From NCBI RefSeq assembly GCF_030690045.1, contig NZ_JAUYHK010000013.1, positions 1-62,090 of the forward strand: 62,090 nucleotides of DNA, given 5' to 3'. Positions 16,774-25,231 of the stretch are shown here, in pieces. The stretch's first letter is position 1. Each line of letters begins with the position of its first letter. The notes below the pieces were generated by a model. The model ran no database searches and was not told the origin of the DNA. It worked only from the letters and a program-made list of their open reading frames with translations. The DNA is from Thalassospira sp. (GTDB lineage: Bacteria; Pseudomonadota; Alphaproteobacteria; Rhodospirillales; Thalassospiraceae). Position numbers and translations under genes: made by a program.

Positions 16774-17868
16774 TCATGCCGGGGCCGCAATAAGGCGCAC
16801 CGGTTGACGCCGTGATCCCCATGTGCCGGGCTGCGCGGCAAACACTCCCGCGCAAGGGGTGCCGCACCGGGTGCAATGACCCTGCGCATCCAGGTTCCAG
16901 TCCGACAATTCATACCAGTCGCGCCCGATCAGGATCTGCCCGCAACCATGACACCATGTACTGGCATGCGCCTTGTCATGCACATTGCCGACATAGACAT
17001 ACCGCAACCCGTTGCGCATCGCGATATCGCGCGCCCGGATCAGGGTTTGCACCGGCGTGCGCGGATGATCCATCATTTTCCAGTCGGGATGAAAGGCGGT
17101 GAAATGCATCGGCACATCGGGGCCCAGATGGCGCATGATCCATTGCGTCATCTCGTCAAATTCCAGGTCGCTGTCATTTTCACCGGGAATCACCAGATTG
17201 GTCAGTTCGAACCACACCCCGGTTTCCTGTTTCAGATACAGGATGGTATCAAGAATTTCTGCAAGGCGGGCCGAACATAATTTACGGTAAAATTCATCGC
17301 TAAACCCCTTAAGGTCCACATTCGCCGCATCCATATGGCGGAAAAATTCCACACGGGCCTCTGCCCCGATATAACCCGCCGTCACCGCAATGGTCCGAAG
17401 CCCCACCTTATGACAGGCCTTCGCCACATCCACCGCATATTCCAGAAAAATCACCGGATCGTTATAGGTAAAGGCCACAGCACGGCATCCATGTGCCAAC
17501 GCGGTTTGCGCAATCATATCGGGGGTGGCAAGGCTGCCCAGCAAATCCATTTCCCGCGCCTTGGAAATCTCGTAATTCTGGCAAAACTTGCAGGTCAGAT
17601 TGCACCCCGCCGTGCCAAAGGATAAAACCGGGGTACCCGGCAGAAAATGATTGAGCGGTTTTTTCTCCACCGGATCAATGCAAAACCCCGATGACCGGCC
17701 CCAGGTGGTCAGAACAATCTGATCCCCCTCCCGCGCCCGGACAAAGCACAGGCCCCGCTGCCCGTCCTGCAATTTGCAAAACCGAGGACAAACATCGCAT
17801 TGAATCCGGCCATCATCCAAAACATGCCAGTAACGACCGGGAACAGTCTGGCGCAAGGCGGGAAACAT
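16774..17868 (-). CDS. amrS: AmmeMemoRadiSam system radical SAM enzyme
   Basis: A 364-residue radical SAM protein. The [4Fe-4S] ligands are C89, C93 and C96 (CNLTCKFC). An N-terminal Cys cluster (C24, C27, C31, C41) and two C-terminal CxxC pairs (CHGC, CTRC) could bind zinc or a further cluster. It resembles pyruvate-formate-lyase activators but belongs to the family associated with Memo and AMMECR1 proteins; the reaction was unknown when I last had information. It is divergent from the fused partner gene at 17955. Confidence 0.9.
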   Translation of the reverse strand: MFPALRQTVPGRYWHVLDDGRIQCDVCPRFCKLQDGQRGLCFVRAREGDQIVLTTWGRSSGFCIDPVEKKPLNHFLPGTPVLSFGTAGCNLTCKFCQNYEISKAREMDLLGSLATPDMIAQTALAHGCRAVAFTYNDPVIFLEYAVDVAKACHKVGLRTIAVTAGYIGAEARVEFFRHMDAANVDLKGFSDEFYRKLCSARLAEILDTILYLKQETGVWFELTNLVIPGENDSDLEFDEMTQWIMRHLGPDVPMHFTAFHPDWKMMDHPRTPVQTLIRARDIAMRNGLRYVYVGNVHDKAHASTWCHGCGQILIGRDWYELSDWNLDAQGHCTRCGTPCAGVFAAQPGTWGSRRQPVRLIAAPA

Positions 17869-17954
17869 GGCGCAATCCTATTTGCAGCAGCCTGTTTTAA
17901 AATCTACACCCACGCGTTATGATTTGCAAAGCAACCGCCACCGGAACCGCCATA

Positions 17955-19373
17955 ATGATCACCCGCCCGCCCGCCATTGCCGGAACATTCTATCCCGCCG
18001 ATGCGGATGAACTGGCCCGTCAGATTAACGGATTGCTGGCACAGGCCCGCGTGGCACCATCACCACCCGGCAAAGATTCCCCGCCCAAGGCCATCATCGT
18101 TCCCCATGCCGGGTTGATGTTTTCCGGTGCCATCGCCGCCGATGGCTTTGCCACCGTGGCCGGGTTGTGCGATCGGGTAAAACGCATCGTGATTATCGGC
18201 CCGGCGCATCGCATGGCGTTTCAGGGGATGGCCGTCGCCACCGCCGATACCTTTGCCACCCCGCTCGGCCCGCTTGCGGTGGATATGGATGCCATTCAAA
18301 CCGCCCTGACCCTGCCATCAGTGCAAATACTCGATGCTGCGCATAGGGATGAACACGGGCTGGAAATTGAATTGCCGTTTATCCAGCGCCTGTTGGGCGA
18401 TGTTAAAATTGTGCCCGTCCTGGTCAGCCGTTGCGCGCCCCGCCATGTTTTTGATCTGATCGAAAAACTGTGGGGCGGGTCGGAAACCCTGATCGTCATT
18501 TCATCGGATTTGTCGCATTTTTACGATGATGCCACGGCACGGCACAAGGATGCCCGCACCCGCGATCTGATCATGGCATTTGATACCAAAAATCTTGGCC
18601 CCGATGATGCCTGCGGTGCCCTACCCATCGCCGGATTGTTGCTGTCGGCCCGCAAACGCGCCATGACGGTTACAACCCTGTCGATGGGAAATTCCGGCAA
18701 CGCATCCGGGGATACATCCCGCGTGGTGGGCTATGGCGCATGGGCGTTTTACGAGGATGATTTTATCACCCGCACCGAAGATATTTTGCACCGGCATGGT
18801 GCGGAAATCCTCACACTGGCCTGCAGCTCGATCCGGCATGGCCTGACACACGGACACGCCTTCAAGCCCGATCTTGCCACCCTGCCCGAAGCCTTGCAAA
18901 AAGACGGGGCCAGTTTCGTCACCCTGAAAAAATCAGGTGATTTGCGCGGCTGTATCGGGTCGCTTGCCGCCCATCGCCCCTTGGCCGAAGATATCTGTCT
19001 GAATGCCTTCAAGGCGGCGTTTCACGATCCGCGCTTTCCGGCTATTGCCGCCGATGAACTGGATGTCTGCCTTGACATATCGGTGTCGGTCCTGTCCCCT
19101 GCCGCCGATTTTCCCTTTGACAATCAGGCCGATCTGATCACCCGCATGACACCGTTTGAAGACGGTCTGATCCTGACCGAAGGATCGCGGCGCGGCCTGT
19201 TCCTGCCGCAAGTCTGGGAACAATTACCCAATCCTGCCGATTTTCTGGCACAGCTGAAACGCAAGGCGGGATTGCCGGTGGATTACGGGTCCGATACCCT
19301 GCGCATTCAGCGATTTGTCACACGCGGCATCAACAGCACCGATCTATTTCCCAATGGCAAGATATGGCGTTGA
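17955..19373 (+). CDS. fused Memo-AMMECR1 protein (AmmeMemoRadiSam B/A)
   Basis: A 472-residue two-domain protein. Residues 1-270 form a Memo domain (LigB-like fold), starting RPPAIAGTFYPAD with possible metal ligands in IVPHAGLMFSG (H51), GPAHRMAF and DACGALPIAGLL, the last matching the MEMO1 Cys. Residues about 285-472 form an AMMECR1 domain with LRGCIGS at 330-336. Human homologues of both exist as separate proteins. ATG 17955 is preferred for family fit; ATG 17919 would add 12 residues. Divergent from amrS, with which it surely cooperates. Confidence 0.88.
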   Translation: MITRPPAIAGTFYPADADELARQINGLLAQARVAPSPPGKDSPPKAIIVPHAGLMFSGAIAADGFATVAGLCDRVKRIVIIGPAHRMAFQGMAVATADTFATPLGPLAVDMDAIQTALTLPSVQILDAAHRDEHGLEIELPFIQRLLGDVKIVPVLVSRCAPRHVFDLIEKLWGGSETLIVISSDLSHFYDDATARHKDARTRDLIMAFDTKNLGPDDACGALPIAGLLLSARKRAMTVTTLSMGNSGNASGDTSRVVGYGAWAFYEDDFITRTEDILHRHGAEILTLACSSIRHGLTHGHAFKPDLATLPEALQKDGASFVTLKKSGDLRGCIGSLAAHRPLAEDICLNAFKAAFHDPRFPAIAADELDVCLDISVSVLSPAADFPFDNQADLITRMTPFEDGLILTEGSRRGLFLPQVWEQLPNPADFLAQLKRKAGLPVDYGSDTLRIQRFVTRGINSTDLFPNGKIWR

Positions 19374-19454
19374 CGCCGCCATTCGGTCTGGACGAAACCG
19401 GCAAAATCTCATAGGTCATACCCACCTGCAATTTCCGCAACAAGCGAGAATGCC

Positions 19455-20270
19455 ATGACAACCGCCCTGCCCGCCGATGCCAAAGCCCTTGAAAACGGCC
19501 TGATTGAAATTGCCCGCAAGGCCGGGGCGGCGATCATGGACATTTACCAAACCGATTTTGACGTGCGCGCCAAAAATGATGCATCCCCGGTCACCGCCGC
19601 CGATGATGCGGCCGAGGCGATCATCCTGCCCGGTCTGCGCGGACTGACCCCCGATGTTAAAATCGTGTCGGAGGAAAGTGTCAGTGCCGGAAACATTCCC
19701 GATGTTAATGGCGACACCGATTTTTACTGGCTGGTGGACCCGCTCGACGGGACCAAGGAATTCATCCGCCGCAATGGCGAATTTACCGTCAATATCGCCC
19801 TGATTGCGCGGGGCGTGCCGGTTCTGGGCGTGGTTTATGCGCCGGTTCTGGGCAAATTGTATTATGGCGGGCCGGACGGCGCCAAACTGATCGAAGGCGA
19901 TCCTGCCCCGACAACCCGCCCCATCACTGTGCGCAAAATGCCCGACGACGGGATTGTTGTGGTCGGGTCGCGCTCGCACGGTGATGCCGATGCCCTTAAC
20001 GCATTTCTGGGCGATCTTCCGGTCCGTGAAATCCGCCCGGCGGGCAGTTCGTTGAAACTGTGTCTGGTTGCCGAAGGGGTGGCGGATTTGTATCCGCGCC
20101 TTGGCCCGACGATGGAATGGGATATCGGGGCCGGTCATGCCGTTCTGGCCGCCGCAGGCGGCATTGTCGAAAATCTCGATGGCACGCCTTTCATCTATGG
20201 CAAGACCGGATTCGGCAACCCGTTTTTCATCGCCCGCAGCCCCTCGGTGCCGGTGCGCCATCAGGGTTGA
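19455..20270 (+). CDS. cysQ: 3'(2'),5'-bisphosphate nucleotidase CysQ
   Basis: A 271-residue member of the inositol monophosphatase superfamily that dephosphorylates PAP from sulfate assimilation. Metal-binding motifs: SEES near residue 73, DPLDGT (95-100) and MEWDIGAGHAVLAAAGG near the C-terminus. The length matches CysQ rather than the longer SuhB. It is a single gene; no sulfate assimilation genes are adjacent. Confidence 0.92.
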   Translation: MTTALPADAKALENGLIEIARKAGAAIMDIYQTDFDVRAKNDASPVTAADDAAEAIILPGLRGLTPDVKIVSEESVSAGNIPDVNGDTDFYWLVDPLDGTKEFIRRNGEFTVNIALIARGVPVLGVVYAPVLGKLYYGGPDGAKLIEGDPAPTTRPITVRKMPDDGIVVVGSRSHGDADALNAFLGDLPVREIRPAGSSLKLCLVAEGVADLYPRLGPTMEWDIGAGHAVLAAAGGIVENLDGTPFIYGKTGFGNPFFIARSPSVPVRHQG

Positions 20271-20387
20271 TTTTTCGCGCCCGCAATGCCCGGCCCGGAT
20301 TAAACAATCCCGTCAGTTGCTTGTCCGCCCTGCATTGCGGCATCGGGTTTCCTACCCCTGATTTCCGGCAAAAAATCCGCAGAAATA

Positions 20388-20416
20388 TTGACTTTCACGG
20401 GATTTCAGCATAGGGT
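20388..20416 (+). promoter_or_regulatory. strong sigma-70-like promoter with no downstream ORF
   Basis: TTGACT (20388-20393) and TAGGGT (20411-20416) are exactly 17 bases apart. The predicted start is near 20423. No open reading frame follows on this strand before the minus-strand MFS gene, so the product may be a small RNA. Confidence 0.5.
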
Positions 20417-20422
20417 CATTTC

Positions 20423-20516
20423 ATCGCCACACAGAGTGTAGGTGACGTACATAGCCACCGGAAAACGGTGACGCGGCCCGGTATCACCGCCGCGGGGCGA
20501 TACCGGACTAGAGCGT
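20423..20516 (+). ncRNA. candidate structured small RNA
   Basis: This stretch contains CACCG-GAAAA-CGGTG (20456-20470) and an 8-bp stem CCGGTATC/GATACCGG (20478-20485 and 20499-20506) around a GC-rich loop, directly after a good promoter. The 3' end is unclear because no T-tract follows on the plus strand. I do not recognise an Rfam family. A protein-binding DNA site is the main alternative. Confidence 0.4.
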
Positions 20517-20548
20517 AAAAAAAGAGCCGCCATTTTGTATGGCGGCTC
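20517..20548 (-). terminator. intrinsic terminator of the MFS gene
   Basis: On the minus strand a 9-bp stem GAGCCGCCA/TGGCGGCTC with a 7-base loop is followed by seven Ts. It is 19 bases past the MFS stop. Confidence 0.88.
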
Positions 20549-20566
20549 ACGCTGTTGGGGCGGTAT

Positions 20567-21787
20567 TCAAGCCCGCATTTTCAAATATTTCAGCATCACA
20601 ACCGCCCCGCCACCCAGCACAAGTGCCAAAACCGGCAAGACCGCATTTCCGGCGATTGCCAGCAAGGCCGTGCCTGCCATCGGCCCGATGATTGCGCCCA
20701 GCGTATAGGATTGCGCCACCACCACCAAAAGGGCGGGGTCAAAGCCCGCGGCCCCCGGTTGCCGTCGGGCCGCGGCCAACAACACCGCCGCCGTATACAG
20801 CCCGGCCACCGCCGCCCCGATCATGAATTGCACCCCGGTGGCAATCCCGCCATACCCCGCCAACCCGACCGGCACCGCACACAACAGAATCACCCCCAGA
20901 CACATCACCACCAACCCGCGCCCGCCAAACCGGTCCGACACATGGCCCAGAACCGGCTGGCACAAGGTCCCGCCCAGTGCAAACACCGCTGCCAGCCACA
21001 ATCCGGCATCGGCCAGCCCCAGATCGCGCTGCGCCAACAACGGCAACAATGCCAGAAAACAGATTTCCAGAAACCCGGCGACAAAGGCGATGACCACCAG
21101 ATCGGCATTGCCGCGCCAGCGTTGCCGGGCACGATGCCATCCCTGCCAGAAACGCGACAACCCCGCCGCGATGTCACCCTCGCGCACCGCCATCTGCAAA
21201 CGCGGAAAAAGCAACGCACACAGCATCGGCACCAAAGCCGACACAACCGCAAACCCCGCCATAGCAACGGCATCATCGCCCAGCCACGACACCATCACCG
21301 GACCCAACGCAATGCCCAACCCCATCAGGGTTTCATGAATACCAACCGCCAGCCCGACCCCGCTTTTCGGGGCCAGTTGCACAATCAGCCCGTCACAAAC
21401 GGCCCAGCGCAAGATCAGTCCAAACCCGCCCAAAAGCGCCAGAACGGCCGTCACCATTCCCCCGGCCCCGAATGCCAGCCCGATCAACAGCGCACAGGAT
21501 GTCAGCCCGCTGATCAATAACAACCAAAAGGGATGAAACCGCCGGATCAGGGACGGGGCGGCAAACCCGCCCAGCAACACCGCCAGCCAGTACAGCGCCA
21601 GCATCAACCCCCCGGCCCTTTCCGACAGGCCGATATCGGTCATCGCCAGCGGGATCAGCGCATCCATCACGCCAATCTGCACAATCTGCGCAACAAAGGA
21701 CGCCAGATTGACCAGAACCAGCGCAACAATAATCTGCTTGCGCGATGTGGGCGACAAGGCTGGTTTGGGGATTGGTGTCGAAATCAT
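20567..21787 (-). CDS. MFS transporter (12 TM)
   Basis: A 406-residue inner-membrane carrier of the major facilitator superfamily with about 12 hydrophobic helices. A long central hydrophilic loop (FPRLQMAVREGDIAAGLSRF to ARQRWRGNADL) divides the halves. The loop 8-9 motif GHVSDRFGGRGLVV is a clear MFS signature. The substrate is unknown. ATG 21787 is fixed by AAGGAGGG upstream; the longer frame runs through non-coding sequence. Confidence 0.85.
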   Translation of the reverse strand: MISTPIPKPALSPTSRKQIIVALVLVNLASFVAQIVQIGVMDALIPLAMTDIGLSERAGGLMLALYWLAVLLGGFAAPSLIRRFHPFWLLLISGLTSCALLIGLAFGAGGMVTAVLALLGGFGLILRWAVCDGLIVQLAPKSGVGLAVGIHETLMGLGIALGPVMVSWLGDDAVAMAGFAVVSALVPMLCALLFPRLQMAVREGDIAAGLSRFWQGWHRARQRWRGNADLVVIAFVAGFLEICFLALLPLLAQRDLGLADAGLWLAAVFALGGTLCQPVLGHVSDRFGGRGLVVMCLGVILLCAVPVGLAGYGGIATGVQFMIGAAVAGLYTAAVLLAAARRQPGAAGFDPALLVVVAQSYTLGAIIGPMAGTALLAIAGNAVLPVLALVLGGGAVVMLKYLKMRA

Positions 21788-21906
21788 CACTGCCCTCCTT
21801 GCGGCGCATCGCACCGTTCGGGGGCCTGACGTGGGTGTTAACCGGCAGGCCGAACATACAGACAGCAGACTTTGGCACGCACCACGCACAAACCATCCGG
21901 TTCTTT

Positions 21907-21943
21907 CTGCCGCGCATGCAGTCTATCGTGCTGCCGCGCATGC
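21907..21943. repeat. 13-bp direct repeat in a divergent promoter region
   Basis: CTGCCGCGCATGC occurs at 21907-21919 and again at 21931-21943, a 24-base period, in the 238-base gap between the divergent MFS and tsaC/sua5 genes. Each copy contains the palindrome GCATGC. It may be a two-site operator; no coding capacity is evident in this gap. Confidence 0.5.
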
Positions 21944-22025
21944 GACAACCTGCTTGATGCTTGTCTTTCTGCCTCATCATCGCTAGGTATTTCAGGATGT
22001 TGATTTTTCTGGTGGTGAAGCATTC

Positions 22026-23012
22026 ATGTCCCCGGCTCTGACCATTCGTCCCTATTCCGAAGGCGCGCTGGCCCAGGCCGCGGCGAAATTGCGGGCGGGT
22101 GAACTGGTCGCGTTTCCGACCGAAACGGTTTATGGTCTGGGGGCGGACGCCACCAGCGACGATGCCGTGGCCGGTATTTTTGCCGCCAAGCAACGCCCGT
22201 CCTTCAATCCACTGATCAGCCATTTCCCCGACCGCGATGCCGCCGCCAGACATGCGGTGTTTGATGATCGCGCCGACAAGCTGGCCAATGTTTTTTGGCC
22301 CGGTGCCCTGACGCTTGTTCTGCCCAAACGGGCAGACAGCCCGATTTCGCATCTGACGACGGCGGGCCTGCCCAGCATTGCGGTCCGCGTCCCCGCCCAT
22401 GATATGGCGCGGGCCTTGTTACGTGCCGCCGACCGGCCCATTGCCGCCCCCTCGGCCAATCGGTCCGGCCGGATCAGCCCGACCACCGCCGCCCATGTCG
22501 CGGCATCCCTTGGCGATGCGATTGGCATGATACTGGATGGCGGGCCGTGCGGGGTTGGCCTTGAAAGCACGGTGGTCGATCTGACCACCGACCGGGTGAT
22601 TTTGCTGCGTCCCGGCGGCATTACCGCCGATCAGATTGCCGCTGTTCTGGGGTGTGACGTCATTCTTGCACAAAGTGATGATGACGCCCCGAAATCGCCG
22701 GGCATGCTGACCAGCCATTATGCGCCGGGTCTGCCGGTGCGCCTCAATGCCACCACCCCACAAAAAAATGAAATCCTGCTGGCCTTTGGCCAAGATTGCG
22801 TCACCAAGGGTTTTGACGACGTTCTATGGCTCAGCAAAACCGGTGATGACCGCGAAGCCGCCGCCAATCTGTTTGCCCTGTTGCATCAGGCTGATCAAAC
22901 CCGATTTGCCGCCATCGCCATTGCGCCGATCCCCGATAAAGGCCTTGGCGTTGCGATCAATGACCGCCTGAAACGCGCCAGCGCCCCAAGATCAGCAACC
23001 GCCGAAAGTTAA
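22026..23012 (+). CDS. L-threonylcarbamoyladenylate synthase (Sua5 type)
   Basis: A 328-residue enzyme that makes threonylcarbamoyl-AMP for the t6A modification of ANN-reading tRNAs. The N-terminal YrdC domain (about 1-205) shows FPTETVYGLGADAT, the KxRP-like KQRPSFNPL, and SIAVRVPAH. Residues 225-328 form the extra Sua5 domain, linked by SPGMLTSHYAPG, which separates Sua5 from the shorter TsaC. ATG 22026 is well placed. It may be co-transcribed with the oxidase gene 30 bases downstream. Confidence 0.93.
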   Translation: MSPALTIRPYSEGALAQAAAKLRAGELVAFPTETVYGLGADATSDDAVAGIFAAKQRPSFNPLISHFPDRDAAARHAVFDDRADKLANVFWPGALTLVLPKRADSPISHLTTAGLPSIAVRVPAHDMARALLRAADRPIAAPSANRSGRISPTTAAHVAASLGDAIGMILDGGPCGVGLESTVVDLTTDRVILLRPGGITADQIAAVLGCDVILAQSDDDAPKSPGMLTSHYAPGLPVRLNATTPQKNEILLAFGQDCVTKGFDDVLWLSKTGDDREAAANLFALLHQADQTRFAAIAIAPIPDKGLGVAINDRLKRASAPRSATAES

Positions 23013-23042
23013 CACCGTCCACACCAATAAACGGGACCCTTG

Positions 23043-24461
23043 ATGACCACCCTGCCCGCCGATTTGATTGCCCGTTTGCAAGAGGTGCTTGGCCCCAAGG
23101 GCTGGAGCATGGCGGATGATGTTCTGGCCCGTCACAATGCCGAGGCCCGCCATAAATTTAGCGGCGCAGCGTCCCTCATCCTGTTTCCCGCCAGCACCGA
23201 TGAAGTCGCCCGATGCGCGGCCCTGTGTCATCAGGCCGGTGTCGCCCTTGTGCCGCAAGGCGGCAATACCGGGCGCTGTGGCGGGGCGGTTGCCGGTGAA
23301 AACGCCATCCTGATCAATCTGGCGCGGATGAATGCGGTCATCATTGATGATCTGGATTTTTCAGCAACGGTCGAGGCCGGATGTCTTTTGCAAAACCTGC
23401 AAGACGCCGCCGTCCGCCATGATTTATTGTTTCCGCTTGCCCTTGGGGCGCAAGGTTCCTGCCAGATTGGCGGTAATCTGGCGACCAATGCCGGCGGATT
23501 GAATGTCATTCGTTATGGCACCATGCGCGATCTGGTACTGGGGCTGGAGGTTGTTCTGGCCGATGGCACAATCTGGAACGGCCTGTCAAAATTGCGCAAG
23601 GATAATACCGGCTATGATCTGCGCCATTTGTTTGTCGGGGCCGAAGGCACGCTGGGCATTATCACGCGGGCGACATTAAAACTGTTTCCGCGCCCGCGTC
23701 ATATCGCCACCGCCTGGTGCGCGGTGAATGACCCGCAGGCCGCACTTGATCTTCTGGCCCGCGCCCGGCGCGACAGTGGCGATACCATTGCCGCGTTCGA
23801 GCTGATCAGCCGCTTTGCCCATGATCTGTGCATCGCGCATCTGCCGGGCTGCACCGCCCCGCTGGCGCAAACATCGGACTGGTATGTGATGATCGAATTA
23901 TCATCCTCCCGCCCGGTGGATGACCTCACAGCCCTGCTTGAAACCCTGTTGAATGATGCCATGACAGACGGCACGGTTCAGGATGCCGTCCTTGCTCAAT
24001 CCGAAACACAACGGGCGCATTTATGGGCGATCCGCGAAGGCATTCCCGTGGCCCAGACACTGGAAGGCGGCAGCATCAAACATGATGTATCGGTGCCGGT
24101 TTCCGCCATCCCCGCCCTGATCGAACGCGGTATTGCCGCGGCACACATGCTGATCCCCGGTATCCGCCCCTGCCCGTTTGGCCATGTCGGCGATGGCAAT
24201 ATCCATTTCAATTTCAGCCAGCCGCCCGGCATGACAAAACCTGATTTTCTGGCCCGATGGGATGATCTCAACCGCGCCATTCACGACATCGTTGTCGATC
24301 TGGGCGGATCGATCAGCGCCGAACACGGCATTGGACTGCTAAAGGTCGATGAACTGGCCCATTATGCCGATCCGGCGAAACTGAAATTGCTGCATGCGAT
24401 CAAGGCTGCGATTGACCCGGAAAACCGCATGAATCCCGGCAAAATCATCCGCAATCCATAG
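23043..24461 (+). CDS. FAD-linked oxidase, D-2-hydroxyacid dehydrogenase type
   Basis: A 472-residue flavoprotein. The N-terminal VAO/PCMH FAD-binding domain includes LVPQGGNTGRCGGAV and LGAQGSCQIGGNLATNAGG; the C-terminal domain has HVGDGNIHFNF, which binds metal and the 2-hydroxyacid in D-2-hydroxyglutarate dehydrogenases, and EHGIGLLK near the end. D-lactate, glycolate or D-2-hydroxyglutarate are all possible substrates. ATG 23043 is chosen over TTG 23040. It ends in MNPGKI, the family's usual terminus. Confidence 0.88.
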   Translation: MTTLPADLIARLQEVLGPKGWSMADDVLARHNAEARHKFSGAASLILFPASTDEVARCAALCHQAGVALVPQGGNTGRCGGAVAGENAILINLARMNAVIIDDLDFSATVEAGCLLQNLQDAAVRHDLLFPLALGAQGSCQIGGNLATNAGGLNVIRYGTMRDLVLGLEVVLADGTIWNGLSKLRKDNTGYDLRHLFVGAEGTLGIITRATLKLFPRPRHIATAWCAVNDPQAALDLLARARRDSGDTIAAFELISRFAHDLCIAHLPGCTAPLAQTSDWYVMIELSSSRPVDDLTALLETLLNDAMTDGTVQDAVLAQSETQRAHLWAIREGIPVAQTLEGGSIKHDVSVPVSAIPALIERGIAAAHMLIPGIRPCPFGHVGDGNIHFNFSQPPGMTKPDFLARWDDLNRAIHDIVVDLGGSISAEHGIGLLKVDELAHYADPAKLKLLHAIKAAIDPENRMNPGKIIRNP

Positions 24462-24473
24462 ACACTTGCAATG

Positions 24474-24488
24474 TTCCAAATTTTGGAA
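24474..24488. repeat. small dyad between convergent genes
   Basis: TTCCAAA and TTTGGAA flank a single T, within a direct repeat of AATGTTC. It lies between the oxidase and acylphosphatase stops. The hairpin is AT-rich and would be a weak terminator at best. Confidence 0.3.
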
Positions 24489-24528
24489 TGTTCTTTCCTT
24501 GCGGAACAGAGGTGCTGCTTGCCCCTCA

Positions 24529-24840
24529 TCACACCGTCGGGCGTTTTTCAAACCCGGCAAAGGCTCCGTCGTCTGCCGTCGATTCCTGATGCACGCGCAA
24601 AACCTTTGCCAATGGCGGCCCGTCGTGACAGGCCGTGATCATGGATTGCACACAATCCACCGGCCCGCAAAACACCGCCTCGACCGAACCATCCGACCGG
24701 TTGCGCACCCAGCCGCCCAGGCCGTGTTTTTGCGCCTGTTCCACCGTCCAGGCCCGAAACCACACGCCCTGCACCTTGCCTTCGATGCGGACATGAACGG
24801 CGATTCTGCCCTTGTCTGTGGCGGTTTCCGGACCCGGCAC
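24529..24840 (-). CDS. acylphosphatase
   Basis: A 103-residue enzyme that hydrolyses carboxyl-phosphate bonds. The signature VHVRIEGKVQGVWFRAWTVE holds the catalytic Arg, and LGGWVRNRSDGSVEAVFCG holds the catalytic Asn. A GTG start at 24840 is selected because AGGAGG stands 5 bases before it; upstream ATG codons would overlap the previous gene. It is last in a HAD-DUF1244-acylphosphatase operon. The C-terminal tail (STADDGAFAGFEKRPTV) is family-like. Confidence 0.88.
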   Translation of the reverse strand: MPGPETATDKGRIAVHVRIEGKVQGVWFRAWTVEQAQKHGLGGWVRNRSDGSVEAVFCGPVDCVQSMITACHDGPPLAKVLRVHQESTADDGAFAGFEKRPTV

Positions 24841-24853
24841 CAGAACCTCCTGC

Positions 24854-25231
24854 CTATTTCGCACCGGGGATGACGGCGTGCAGGTGGGTGGTTTCGGCAT
24901 AAATCCGTTTCTGCTCATCACTGGCATCACGTTGATGGCGGTCTTTCCAGTCGTCATAGGTCATGCCATAAACCACTTCGCGCGCACCGTCATAATCCAG
25001 ATCGACCCCGTGTTGCCGGGCGGCCGCCAGATACCATTTCGCCAGACAATTGCGGCAAAACCCGGCCAGATTCATCAAATCAATATTTTGCACATCGGTC
25101 CGGTTTTGCAAATGCGCCACCAGCCCGCGAAAGGCGGCGGCTTCCAGTTCGGTGCGGGTTTGCGCGTCCAGCCCTTTGGGGGCAGCAATGGCGTCAATCG
25201 CCGGAATATTCGATCCTGCACAATCAGACAT
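24854..25231 (-). CDS. DUF1244 family protein
   Basis: A 125-residue protein of DUF1244, a family widespread in Alphaproteobacteria with no known activity. The conserved core is AAAFRGLVAHLQNRTDVQNI followed by NLAGFCRNCLAKWY, with a CRNC pair that could bind metal. ATG 25231 overlaps the HAD stop by 8 bases, so translation is coupled. The short Ala-rich N-terminus before about residue 28 is variable. Confidence 0.87.
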   Translation of the reverse strand: MSDCAGSNIPAIDAIAAPKGLDAQTRTELEAAAFRGLVAHLQNRTDVQNIDLMNLAGFCRNCLAKWYLAAARQHGVDLDYDGAREVVYGMTYDDWKDRHQRDASDEQKRIYAETTHLHAVIPGAK

